A stretch of DNA of 42,356 nucleotides from an uncultured Clostridia bacterium (GTDB taxonomy: Bacteria; Bacillota; Clostridia; Oscillospirales; Acutalibacteraceae): assembly GCA_946187325.1 (NCBI GenBank), contig CAMHQC010000017.1, positions 1 through 42,356 of the forward strand. The letters run 5' to 3'. This document shows, piece by piece, positions 31,314-40,445 of the stretch; positions within the stretch are counted from its first letter, which is position 1, and each line of letters opens with the position of its first letter. The position numbers and the translations under genes are program-made. Under the pieces are notes generated by a model. It saw only the letters and a list, made by a program, of their open reading frames with translations, was not told where the DNA came from and searched no databases.

Positions 31314-32270
31314 TTACCCAAAGAAGAAATCGTCGTCCGCCGCGGGCGGAGTATTGTTTTCGTAGTTATCCTTACCCGCGAAGAATATTTCGTCGTCGGC
31401 GACATTAGTAATATACTCGCTCTCGTCAACGCTTCCCGCCATAACAATCTCGTCATCGGCGATATTTGTAATATATTCGCCCTCGTCAGCGCTGTCAGCC
31501 ATAACGACCTCGTCGTCAGCGACATTTGTAATATACTCACCCTCGGCAACGCTGTCAGCTACGACAACCTCGTCATCGGAAACATTAGTAATATACTCGC
31601 CGTCGTTATCGTCATCCGATAAAACGACCTCACCGTCGGCGACGTTGGTAACATACTCACCCTCGTTATTATCGTCGGAGATTGCGATATCTTCGTCGGA
31701 CACATTGGGAGTATATTCTTCCTCGGGCGAGTTCTCGGTAAAGAAAACCTTTTCCTCAGTAGCGCGGACTATACGGCCGCTTTCGTCACGCTCGATATTA
31801 TTCTCTTTATCCTTAGCGAACTTTTTTAATCGAATAAGCTCAAACACAAGGAACACAAGCTTAACGAGCAGAAACAGTATAACGCAGATAAGAACCGTGA
31901 TACCGACAGGACTGCCGTACAGACGATGTTTAAACGTAAGATAGAGATAACCGATTCCGATTAGAAACTCGAGTACCGTAGCGGCTTTCGGCGCGAATAC
32001 AGCGGCCGCGAGCAATCCGAGCGATACTATTATCCAGGTCGCGAGCAAGAACGCTCCGTTTAAGTTGTAATCGGGCAGATAACGGCTCATTACAAAACTG
32101 TTTATATGGTTTAAGACTACGTTAATCGGAATAATGTAGAGCAAAAACGGAAGTATTCTAAGCGCGAATATCGAGTACCAAGCGCCCGAGGACTGTTTAA
32201 AGTCGTCTACCTTAATAATAAACTGTTCGGTAGAATCGGGCATTAACTCGTCGTTAATTTTTTTATCCAA
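31314..32270 (-). CDS. Membrane protein with acidic 20-residue tandem repeats
   Basis: This 318-residue protein has an N-terminal tail of ~30 residues, four hydrophobic helices (about 33-50, 72-90, 94-112, 122-145) and a long acidic C-terminal half. That half consists of imperfect 20-residue repeats of the form EGEYITNVADDEVVMADS, six full copies and one degenerate copy, ending AADDDFFFG. The repeats carry about six acidic residues each with a conserved YxTN core. The start is probably TTG 32270, with GGAAGTG nearby; an ATG nine codons on is the alternative. Function unknown; scaffolding or cation binding is a guess. Confidence 0.75.
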   Translation of the reverse strand: MDKKINDELMPDSTEQFIIKVDDFKQSSGAWYSIFALRILPFLLYIIPINVVLNHINSFVMSRYLPDYNLNGAFLLATWIIVSLGLLAAAVFAPKAATVLEFLIGIGYLYLTFKHRLYGSPVGITVLICVILFLLVKLVFLVFELIRLKKFAKDKENNIERDESGRIVRATEEKVFFTENSPEEEYTPNVSDEDIAISDDNNEGEYVTNVADGEVVLSDDDNDGEYITNVSDDEVVVADSVAEGEYITNVADDEVVMADSADEGEYITNIADDEIVMAGSVDESEYITNVADDEIFFAGKDNYENNTPPAADDDFFFG

Positions 32271-32340
32271 TCGAAATCACTTCCTTAACTACTAAGATAA
32301 ACTAATTTGATTATACTAGCATTGTACCGAATTGTCAAAA

Positions 32341-32368
32341 GGGCTGCCGCACACAGTGCGACAGCCGA
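32341..32368 (-). terminator. Hairpin after the small downstream frame
   Basis: A stem (GGCTG-CCGCAC / GTGCG-ACAGCC) with a 3-base loop lies just past the 49-residue frame. The T-run is short. Confidence 0.6.
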
Positions 32369-32371
32369 TTC

Positions 32372-32521
32372 TTAGTTTAAAATATCGTCAATCTTGAAAT
32401 CGTCGATAAATATGCTTTTTGAAGCCGCGTAACCATTGTCTTTTTCATACGACATTTCCAGAACATCTTCTTTCAGGAGAACTTCTGTAATTATTTCGGG
32501 TTTTTTATACTGTTTTTTCAT
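32372..32521 (-). CDS. 49-residue protein downstream of the interrupted surface-protein gene
   Basis: This short frame has a perfect AAGGAGG site before its ATG and begins 10 bases after the surface-protein stop. The sequence starts MKKQYKKPEIITEVLLKEDV and ends DDFKIDDILN; no signal peptide or membrane helix is present. The KKxYxxPEI...DVL start is a pattern I associate with small proteins beside surface-protein genes in this group of bacteria, but I cannot name a family. The strong ribosome binding site makes it likely to be translated. Confidence 0.65.
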   Translation of the reverse strand: MKKQYKKPEIITEVLLKEDVLEMSYEKDNGYAASKSIFIDDFKIDDILN

Positions 32522-32531
32522 AGTATCCTCC

Positions 32532-35198
32532 TTACTTTACAGCCTTAGTATTTGTGGCAGCCATATCTTTTACATGGTTGTAGCTTGTACTGCAACCGCC
32601 GTAGAAGTTATTTCCGTTGTAGTCGTTGTAGAATGTTCTGAGTAAACCGTTAGCATCGGTATAACGCAGATACGCTCTCGCGGCTACGTTTTTACCTTTG
32701 TTAGCGCCGCTTTCGTCGTCGTTATAGGTTACGACATAAGTCGCAAGTCTGTAATTGGTAAAATTACGGTGATCTTCTTTTACCTTAGTTCCGTATCCGC
32801 CTTTCTGAGATGTACAGTCTACGTTAGTAATATATCTAAAGTTATTGGGACATTTTCTTTGTTCTTTAGTTGCGTTATCCAGTAAAGTATCTACACCGTT
32901 AACATTTTTGCCTTTATACTGGAGAGTATACGAATCTTTATCAATATTCATATCTGATTCATTCACGACCGCTTTTACTATATCTTCCGCCGCGGATACA
33001 AATCCGTATTCGATTTTATTATCGGTGTGAACAGCGTTTATTTTTGAAAGTAAACTCTCGCTGATAGAAGCGATAAAACGTAAACCGCCCGGCATAACAT
33101 CGCCGTAGTTCGAGTCGAAATTAGCTTCGGGGCGAATCTGAACTCCGAACATCTCGAAGCCCTTATACTTACCGTTCATACTGCTTGGGAGTTCCTTATC
33201 GTCGTCGGCATCCTTATCAACCTCGCCGACAGGAATCCAGTGGGCGTAAACGTCGGTAACGTCGGACGGAACAGCGGTATTAAATTTAAAAGCTTTAGAC
33301 TTATCATTATCGTCGTTGTTCGCTACAGTATACCAACCCGCGAAAACGTAATCGTCCTCAGCAAACGCGGGAATGTTATAGAACTCCTCTACCCCGCCGT
33401 TTTTAAACGTGTATTCGGTAGTATCCTCAGCTTTACTCGCGTCACCATTGTAAACGCGGAAAAGCTTATCTTCTGTTACATCGGGCTGGTTAACGTGGAA
33501 TTATACCTCAACGCCGAACATCGGGTGGACTGTAACTCCCTTTGAGCCGTCCTCAGAAGCGGGATTTGTCATTTTCCACGACTTGTATCGGTAATTATTT
33601 CCGTCTGCTTCAAGTTCGGCGTTTTTTTCGTCAACATAATTGTTTAATGTTTGTAATAAATCTGTCGAAAGTGGTGTTGATGATATTATTTCACTCTGCC
33701 CTGCGCTAATGGTGGCAGGATATATTTTGCCGTTTCTGTCCGGGGTATCAAAGTAACCAATATTACTTATGAACTCTTTCGAAACTTCCGAAGAAGCCGA
33801 TTGATCCATAATAGCGGTAGTACCTTGCAACGCAAAAACGTTAGAGCATGTATTATCGATGCTTGCGACCGCAGAGCCGATTTTTCGGTTTCCAGTAACT
33901 GTTCCAAAATTATACACATTCTCTATAAATGAGTTGCCGGCATCAGTTGTCGCATCCTGAATTAACCCACAAATACCGCCTACATAATTACTGTTCTCTC
34001 CGATTACATTACCGGTATTATAACAGTTAATTACCGAATTAAACTGTTCCGGATAATAAATAACTTCCGTTCCCCAAATATGTGGTGTTGAGGTATTTGT
34101 TCTAATTTGGCCGATAAGTCCACCGAGACAGTTTGCCTGTTCTGCTGTAACATTTCCGGTATTATATGTGTTTTTAATGGAACACATATTTGTATAACCT
34201 ACTATTCCTCCGCTTGGATTTGATGATGTTCCGTACACCGTAACATCACCGTGATTTGCACAACCATCAATATAGACAACGGAATTATACCAAGTATAAC
34301 CAACGATTCCCGCACAGCATTGTTCACTTGAACTTGTTGCTCTTGATGATATATCTCCATAATTAATACAGTCATTAATTAAGAGATAGTTTTTATTACC
34401 TTTGCTTGTCATTATTTCCCCGACGATTCCACCTGTCACATGATTAGAACATATTTGCGCGCTGTTAGTACAATTAATTATATCTACTTCCAAATTCGGC
34501 GTATTATCTCGAATATAGCCAACCATACCACCGGCCACTTCATTTGATACATATGGTGAATTTGGAGTGATTCTAACATTCTCACCCACCGAACAATCTA
34601 TTATTTCAAGATTACCGGCATAGTTATCCGCGATTATACCAGCACTGTAATTCCAGTTTTTACTGAAATTTACATCAGTTTTGATTAAACAGTTACCATC
34701 AAGATGGCAGTTTGAAATGGTATCATTGCCGTATGAAATACAGGCAAATGCAGCATTCCACGAATAGCCTTTTTCGATAGTAACATTATTTAAGGTTAAG
34801 TCCTTGATTGTCGCATTGTATAAGAGGGGCAGAAAAGAAACAGTTTTTGAATCTGAACTCACCATATTCAGATTGCTGATTGTATGATCGTTTCCATTAA
34901 ATGTACCGTGAAATTCCGCGTATGGGCTTGCTTGTGAAGGTGGAGATACCCAATCTCTGCCTTCAGATATCGTAATATCAGCTAAAAGGTTGATTTCGAT
35001 ACCGTCATAGTACATTTCTTCTGTCCGTAAGCTTTCGTTAAACGCGAATAAATCTTCCTCGGTGCTGATATCATATACCCCCGCTGACGGATTCCATGTA
35101 TTAGCTACCGCGCCTACATTTATTGGCGCAACAACTATAACGCTCATAATAATCGTTAAGACGAGCGTTAGTGATACTAAAAGCTTGAATTTTTTCAT
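32532..35198 (-). pseudogene. Surface protein gene (GLUG-like/beta-repeat) split by one in-frame TAA
   Basis: The frame opens with a signal peptide (MKKFKLLVSLTLVLTIIMSV). It then runs through GLUG-like repeats (FNGNDHTISNL ... GGIVGYTNMC ... GGLIGQIRTN ... GGICGLIQDA) to residue 565, where GAG-GTA-TAA-TTC-CAC interrupts it at 33501-33503. After the TAA the same frame continues without a break for 323 more codons, through a segment with FAGWYTVANND (Listeria-Bacteroides-repeat-like) to the stop at 32532. The continuation keeps sensible protein composition, so the complete gene would encode about 888 residues. A single substitution or a sequencing error explains it best. The GLUG part looks more AT-rich than the rest. 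Probable role is adhesion or cell-surface binding. Confidence 0.85.
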
Positions 35199-35294
35199 AA
35201 ATCCATTTCCCTCTTTTCCATTATTTTTGTTGTCATAGATTTCTCTATTTATAGGGTGTACTGTCCGAAATTCCCCTATTTTACAACTATGTAA

Positions 35295-35323
35295 ATTGTA
35301 CTCTCATTTTGCTGAATTGTCAA
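35295..35323 (-). promoter_or_regulatory. Promoter of the surface-protein gene
   Basis: On the minus strand TTGACA (35318-35323) and TACAAT (35295-35300) are spaced by 17 bases, about 97 bases upstream of the ATG. 35324-35531 beyond it is AT-rich with no recognisable content. Confidence 0.8.
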
Positions 35324-35531
35324 AGTCACTCACCGTGAACGTTGACATACTTTAGTCAAAAATATTGTCGTTTTCACCAAATACATTCATAAATAATCTT
35401 ATTTCGTCTACACCCGCCGTTTTTAGCACTACACACTGCACAAACGACAGAGCGGCAATTTGTGCAAAAAGCAGAAAATGTGTAAATTTCAGATATTTTT
35501 TCAATGTCTATATAAATTTAAAACCGCAAAA

Positions 35532-35560
35532 GAAAAAAGACCGAAAAACTTCGGTCTTTA
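35532..35560 (-). terminator. Terminator of the F420-ligase-like gene
   Basis: A 10-bp perfect stem (AAAGACCGAA / TTCGGTCTTT) is followed on the minus strand by TTTTTT, just after the stop codon at 35583. Confidence 0.88.
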
Positions 35561-35582
35561 GTCTAACATATTTATCATTACA

Positions 35583-36284
35583 TTATTTCTTCTTACGGAT
35601 AAGAATAATCGGTGTACATTCCTTACCCTGTCCGCAGGGGTTATCGGAAATAAGTCCGTGGAGTTCTTCTTCGGAAAGAGTAATATCGGACGAATAGCCT
35701 AAAACTTCCTGGCCTAAGTCGTTAGCGTCAACAATCATCATACTCATTCCGAGTTTATCTTTAATCTCGTCGCAAACGCCCGAGGGGTTTTCGGGATTCT
35801 CGATACCGATATCGCCGTATTCATCCCATACCTTATTATAGAAACCGTCTAGTCCCGCTACGTCCTGGCCTACGATTTCGTAGAACACGCCTTTCTTACC
35901 GAAAAGCTTACAAACTCCTCCCGCTAAGCTTGCCCATAGAACCTTGGGTAAACCCGCCTTAGTGATAGCGTACTGCATTTTAATTGTTTCGCCTACGCCT
36001 ACGCCCGCGGTTTCGGGATGGGAAGCGAATTTAGAGAGCAGCTTAGCCCAAAATCCGATTTTTAAATCCTCACGCCTTACAACGCGGTTTTGGCATAAAG
36101 CGATAATCTTCTCGCTCGAGGATACGATATCGCCCTCCTCGTAAATCGGAGATACATACTTTTTAAATATCTCGATATAATCCTCGCCCTGCTTTACAAA
36201 GTGGGTTTTAATAGCGTGGCGCATATATGTTGTGCCGTTTACGGTAATTTCTACGTTTTTACCTTCGTTAGCAAAAAATTCCAT
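35583..36284 (-). CDS. F420-0:gamma-glutamyl ligase (CofE)-like protein
   Basis: This 233-residue protein resembles the CofE ligase domain: YEEGDIVSSSEKIIALCQNR (about 42-62), then HPETAGVGVGETIKMQ and the central GQDVAGLDGFYNKV, ending with a Cys/Gly-rich stretch SDNPCGQGKE. True CofE adds glutamate to F420-0, but Firmicutes of this kind are not known to make F420, so a related amide-ligase role is more likely. The ATG at 36284 follows GGAGG. It is divergent from recD2. Confidence 0.72.
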   Translation of the reverse strand: MEFFANEGKNVEITVNGTTYMRHAIKTHFVKQGEDYIEIFKKYVSPIYEEGDIVSSSEKIIALCQNRVVRREDLKIGFWAKLLSKFASHPETAGVGVGETIKMQYAITKAGLPKVLWASLAGGVCKLFGKKGVFYEIVGQDVAGLDGFYNKVWDEYGDIGIENPENPSGVCDEIKDKLGMSMMIVDANDLGQEVLGYSSDITLSEEELHGLISDNPCGQGKECTPIILIRKKK

Positions 36285-36310
36285 TATTTTACCTCCGTAC
36301 CATATGTACA

Positions 36311-36339
36311 TTGAATTATCGACAGATTTATTATATAAT
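36311..36339 (+). promoter_or_regulatory. Promoter of recD2-comF
   Basis: TTGAAT (36311-36316) and a perfect TATAAT (36334-36339) are spaced by 17 bases, about 60 bases upstream of the recD2 ATG. Confidence 0.8.
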
Positions 36340-36400
36340 AAAAATATCAATTTATCAATTACTCATTAGTAAAATTACACAGATTTTTTCAGGAGATTTT

Positions 36401-38611
36401 ATGCAGGACAACGAATTAATGGAGCTTACAGCCACCATTGAAACAATTATATATAGAAATGAACAGAACGGCTATACGGTAATTGAGCTCAACGACGAGG
36501 ACGAAACTACCGCCGTCGGAATTATGCCCGACGTTAACGCGGGCGAAAACGTTAAGCTTATCGGCGTTTATAAATCTCACGCGACCTACGGCAGACAGCT
36601 TGCTGTTTCCGCTTACGAAAAAAGTATGCCCGATAATATCGCGGGAATTTTAAATTATCTGAGCTCGGGTTCGATTAAGGGTATCGGTCCTTCTACCGCT
36701 TCCAGCCTTGTAAAAGAATTCGGCTCAGAAACTCTGAAGGTTCTCGAAAACGAGCCGCAGAGGGTCGCAAAAATCAGGGGTATTTCCCTTAAAAAAGCCG
36801 TTGATATCAGTAAACAGCTCAGGGAAAATACCGGTATCAGAGAGCTTATGCTCTACCTTAACAAGTACGAAATCTCCCCCTCGGGAGCGGTTAAGATTTA
36901 CAGGGCGTTCGGCTCTAACTCAGTCGCCGAAATTGAGCGTAATCCTTACTGCCTGGTAGGCTCGGATTTCGGGATAAGCTTTGAACATGCCGATAAAATC
37001 GCTCAAAAGCTTAACTTTAGCTCTGACGAAAAGGTTAGAATCCGCGCCGCGCTGGCTTACGTCTTAAACCATAATCTCCAGAACGGCCACACATGCTTAC
37101 CTAAGGACAAGCTCACTAAAATCACAGCGGACTTTTTAGGACTTGAGTTCGATATGGTCGATCACGCGCTCAGAGAAATGATTTCGGACAACTCGCTTAT
37201 TATGTACGAAGCCGAGGGCAAGGAGTTTATATTCTCGGTGGATATGTTCCGGTCGGAGAGCTATATCGCGACAAGGCTTAAAATGATGATGCGATTTCCC
37301 GCGGTACAGATTCAGGATATAGACAAGCATATCGAAGCTATCGAAAACTATAATAATATACAGTACGCCTCTATGCAGAAAGAGGCGATTACTCAGGCAC
37401 TCTCAAAAGGACTTTTAGTCCTCACGGGCGGCCCCGGTACAGGAAAAACAACTACCCTGAACGCTATTATTAAAATTCTAAAGGATAAAGGTCAAAAGGT
37501 GCTATTGTGCGCGCCTACAGGCAGAGCCGCCCAGCGTATGAGCGAGGTTACGGGCGAAGAAGCTAAAACTATCCATAGGCTTTTGGAAGTCGCTTGGGAT
37601 AAAAACGATATTCCCGAGTTTAAGCATAACGAAAAAAATATGCTAAAATGCGACGCGCTTATTATCGACGAAGTAAGTATGGTTGACGCTAAGCTTTTCG
37701 AGAGCGTTATGAGAGCTTTGCCGCTCGGTTGCAGACTTATTCTCGTCGGCGACAGCCATCAACTCCCCTCGGTCGGCGCGGGAAATGTTTTAGACGACCT
37801 CATTTCTTCCGAGGTTATACCTGTCGTACAGCTTACGGAGATTTTCAGACAGTCGATGGAGAGCCTTATTGTCACAAACGCTCACAGAATCGTAAACGGC
37901 CGGCTCCCCGAGCTTCACGTTAAGGACAAGGACTTCTTCTTTTTGCACTCCGAAAACAAAAATGTGGTTACACAGACGATTATCGAGATTTGTACCAAAC
38001 GCCTGCCTAACGCTTACGGATATGATATTTATAATAACATCCAGATTTTAGCGCCCGGGCGAAAAGGCGAGCTCGGCGTAAGCGAGCTTAATATGAAGCT
38101 TCAAAATATAATAAATCCTAAAAGCAGTGAAAAAAACGAGCTCACCGTCGGCAAGCGGATTTTGCGTGACGGCGATAAGGTTATGCAGATTAGAAATAAC
38201 TACGACTTACTCTGGGTTAAGGATGACGGCGAGACCGGCGAGGGTATTTTTAACGGCGAAATCGGAATAATAGAAAAGATAAACACCCGCTCGAGGATTA
38301 TTAAGGTTCGCTTTGACGATAAGGTCGCGAGCTACGATTTTGACTTCGCGGTTGACCTCGATTTAGCATACGCTACCACGGTTCACAAAAGCCAGGGTAA
38401 CGAGTTCGAGGCGGTAATTATGCCGCTTTTAAACGGCGCGCCGATGCTTTTGTACCGAAACCTTCTTTATACCGCGGTTACAAGGGCAAAAAGCCTTATT
38501 ATTATAGTAGGAAGCGATACTACCATCGAAAAAATGGTGAATAACAACAAGAAAAACAGGCGGTACAGCGGACTTAAATACTTCCTGTTGGAGAACGACG
38601 ATGCGATATAA
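36401..38611 (+). CDS. recD2: RecD2-type SF1B DNA helicase
   Basis: This 736-residue 5'-3' helicase has the Firmicute RecD2 layout. An OB-like N-terminal domain is followed by helix-hairpin-helix repeats (about 90-200, with SIKGIGPSTASSLVKEF). The helicase core then contains LTGGPGTGKTTT (Walker A, near 345), the DEVSM Walker B block, LVGDSHQLPSVGAGNVL, TTVHKSQGNEFEAVIMPL and NLLYTAVTRAK. It acts in DNA repair and is not part of RecBCD. The ATG follows AGGAGA. comF overlaps its last 11 bases, so the two are translationally linked. Confidence 0.93.
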   Translation: MQDNELMELTATIETIIYRNEQNGYTVIELNDEDETTAVGIMPDVNAGENVKLIGVYKSHATYGRQLAVSAYEKSMPDNIAGILNYLSSGSIKGIGPSTASSLVKEFGSETLKVLENEPQRVAKIRGISLKKAVDISKQLRENTGIRELMLYLNKYEISPSGAVKIYRAFGSNSVAEIERNPYCLVGSDFGISFEHADKIAQKLNFSSDEKVRIRAALAYVLNHNLQNGHTCLPKDKLTKITADFLGLEFDMVDHALREMISDNSLIMYEAEGKEFIFSVDMFRSESYIATRLKMMMRFPAVQIQDIDKHIEAIENYNNIQYASMQKEAITQALSKGLLVLTGGPGTGKTTTLNAIIKILKDKGQKVLLCAPTGRAAQRMSEVTGEEAKTIHRLLEVAWDKNDIPEFKHNEKNMLKCDALIIDEVSMVDAKLFESVMRALPLGCRLILVGDSHQLPSVGAGNVLDDLISSEVIPVVQLTEIFRQSMESLIVTNAHRIVNGRLPELHVKDKDFFFLHSENKNVVTQTIIEICTKRLPNAYGYDIYNNIQILAPGRKGELGVSELNMKLQNIINPKSSEKNELTVGKRILRDGDKVMQIRNNYDLLWVKDDGETGEGIFNGEIGIIEKINTRSRIIKVRFDDKVASYDFDFAVDLDLAYATTVHKSQGNEFEAVIMPLLNGAPMLLYRNLLYTAVTRAKSLIIIVGSDTTIEKMVNNNKKNRRYSGLKYFLLENDDAI

Positions 38612-39269
38612 AGTAATTAAAATATTCCGCTCGTTTTTCTTTCCCGAAAGATGTCCGTACTGTTACAAAAGGATTGAATACAACAAAATCGCCTGTGACG
38701 AATGTCACAGTCAGTTCCCTGAAACATATAGTATGAACTACGCTAAGGGCGGTTATCAGTGTTGTTCGCCGTTCTTTTATCAGGGGATTTTCGCCGAGGG
38801 TATAAAACGTATGAAATTTCACCAATTAACCCAGAGCAGTGAAAAGTTCGCGGTGGTATTAGAGGACTGCGTAAGAAAAGCTTACAACGTAGACGAAATC
38901 GACCTTATAACCTTTGTGCCTATGCACGATAAGGACTATGCCGACAGAGGATATAATCAGGCTCAGCTTCTAGCTAAAGACTTAGCGCGGAGACTTAAAA
39001 TACCGTGTAAAAAAACTCTCATAAAACACAAACGCACCGAGCCTCAACACAAATGTATTTCGAGCGTAGAAAGGCGCGATAACATAAAGGGCGCGTATAA
39101 AGTTATAGAAAAACAGAAACCTAATATTAAAGGTAAAACAATTCTTGTTGTAGACGATATAATGACTACGGGTTATACTATGGGCGAATGTTGCAAAACT
39201 CTCGAAAAGTGCAGTAATTCGAGAATAATCTGCGCTACAGTTTGCGCAAAAAATGATATTTATACTTGA
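38601..39269 (+). CDS. comF: ComF family phosphoribosyltransferase-like protein
   Basis: This 222-residue protein has an N-terminal four-Cys zinc motif (CPYC at 18-21 and CDEC at 33-36) and a phosphoribosyltransferase fold with VVDDIMTTGYTM near residue 190. Between them are FVPMHDKDYADRGYNQAQ and a basic region. ComF proteins act in natural competence as DNA-uptake associated factors; not all relatives imply competence. The ATG lies inside the end of recD2 with GGAG upstream. Confidence 0.85.
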   Translation: MRYKVIKIFRSFFFPERCPYCYKRIEYNKIACDECHSQFPETYSMNYAKGGYQCCSPFFYQGIFAEGIKRMKFHQLTQSSEKFAVVLEDCVRKAYNVDEIDLITFVPMHDKDYADRGYNQAQLLAKDLARRLKIPCKKTLIKHKRTEPQHKCISSVERRDNIKGAYKVIEKQKPNIKGKTILVVDDIMTTGYTMGECCKTLEKCSNSRIICATVCAKNDIYT

Positions 39270-39294
39270 AAATAGTTTTTATATATCATATAAT
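39266..39294 (+). promoter_or_regulatory. Promoter of the mreB-like gene
   Basis: TTGAAA (39266-39271) and TATAAT (39289-39294) are spaced by 17 bases. The -35 overlaps the last codons of comF. Confidence 0.8.
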
Positions 39295-39329
39295 GTAAAT
39301 TGATTTAGGAATTAAGGAAGGTGTTAAAT

Positions 39330-40352
39330 TTGGATATAGGTATAGATTTAGGCAGCAGCCGTACGAGAGTATTTGTCGATAAAAAAGGTATTGTACTCGA
39401 CGAGGCTTCCGTCGCGGCTTATAATGTCGCCGAAAACCGTATTATCGCCGTCGGCGACGAAGCGTATAATATGGTCGGAAAAACTCCCGAAAGCATACAG
39501 GCGGAATATCCGCTCGCGGGCGGAGTTATCGCACAGTCGCTTTTAGCCGAGGATATGGTAAATATCCTTTTAAAGCATATTTGCACGAGTAAAATCGTTA
39601 TGCCGAGAGTTGTCGCGAGTATTCCCGGGGATATCACCGAGGTTGAGAAAAGAGCGGTAGTAAACGCTATCTCGAGCTTCGGCGTGCGCAGGGTTTTTCT
39701 TATCGAGAACACAAAGGTCGCGGCTATGGGCGCGGGCGCCGATATTATGAGCGCTCACGGAACTATGGTTGCTAATCTCGGCGCGGGCACTTCGAATGTC
39801 GCGGTGCTGTCTCTCGGCGGACTTTCCGTTAGCAAGACGATTAAAGTCGGCGGAAACGATATGGACGAGGATATAGTTAAATATGTCCGTAAAAAATACT
39901 CGCTTATTATCGGTCAACCGATGGCAGAGAAATGCAAAATCGCTATAGGATGTCTGACTAAGCCCGAGGAGGAAAAGACCTTCCGCGTAAAAGGCAGAGA
40001 CGCTATCAGCGGTCTCCCGAGGTTCGTAGACGTTACCTCGAGCGAGATTATGGACGTTTTAATGGAAACGGCGGCGGAGATTGTAACACTTATCAAGGAC
40101 GTTTTAGAGGAAGCTCCTCCCGAGCTCGTCGGCGACGTTTACAGCGACGGCATACTCCTCACCGGCGGACTCGCGAATATCGACGGTTTCGCCCAGCTTA
40201 TCGCGGACAGTACGGAAATCAAGGTTACTGTCGCGGACAGCCCCGAGGATTGCGTAATTGTCGGATGCGGAAAGGCTATTAACTATATAGCCGAAGTCGA
40301 AAGAAACGCTAAGATGAAAAACGACATAAATCCGCTTATGGCGGTATATTAA
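39330..40352 (+). CDS. mreB: MreB-family cell-shape actin homolog
   Basis: This 340-residue actin-fold protein is expected to organise cell-wall synthesis in elongating cells. The phosphate-1 loop is GIDLGSSRTRVFV, the phosphate-2 loop is VANLGAGTSNVAVLSLGG (about 150-167), and the adenosine motif is GILLTGGLANIDGFA. The GTG at 39321 is an alternative start, but GGAAGG is placed better for TTG 39330. No mreC or mreD follows, so this may be a dispersed paralog rather than the main mreBCD copy. It ends at a strong terminator. Confidence 0.85.
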   Translation: MDIGIDLGSSRTRVFVDKKGIVLDEASVAAYNVAENRIIAVGDEAYNMVGKTPESIQAEYPLAGGVIAQSLLAEDMVNILLKHICTSKIVMPRVVASIPGDITEVEKRAVVNAISSFGVRRVFLIENTKVAAMGAGADIMSAHGTMVANLGAGTSNVAVLSLGGLSVSKTIKVGGNDMDEDIVKYVRKKYSLIIGQPMAEKCKIAIGCLTKPEEEKTFRVKGRDAISGLPRFVDVTSSEIMDVLMETAAEIVTLIKDVLEEAPPELVGDVYSDGILLTGGLANIDGFAQLIADSTEIKVTVADSPEDCVIVGCGKAINYIAEVERNAKMKNDINPLMAVY

Positions 40353-40357
40353 AAATC

Positions 40358-40390
40358 AGCGGCTCAAATTGATTTTGAGCCGCTCTTTAA
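40358..40390 (+). terminator. Terminator of the mreB-like gene
   Basis: An 11-bp perfect stem (AGCGGCTCAAA / TTTGAGCCGCT) with a 5-base loop is followed by a T-rich stretch six bases past the stop. Confidence 0.85.
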
Positions 40391-40410
40391 TTAATACGAT
40401 TATATTTAAT

Positions 40411-40439
40411 TTGATATTTAATTTATAAAGCTGTATAAT
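40411..40439 (+). promoter_or_regulatory. Promoter directly abutting the DUF1275 start codon
   Basis: TTGATA (40411-40416) and TATAAT (40434-40439) are spaced by 17 bases. The first A of the ATG at 40446 is seven bases after the -10, where transcription would normally begin, so the mRNA may be leaderless. Confidence 0.75.
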
Positions 40440-40445
40440 ATATGT

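Noticed and set aside
31380..31730. Regular 60-bp repeats suggesting a CRISPR array.
   Set aside because: Repeats are contiguous, in frame and coding, with no unique spacers.
33501..33503. Programmed stop-codon read-through or recoding.
   Set aside because: No stimulatory structure or known context is evident; mutation or sequence error is simpler.
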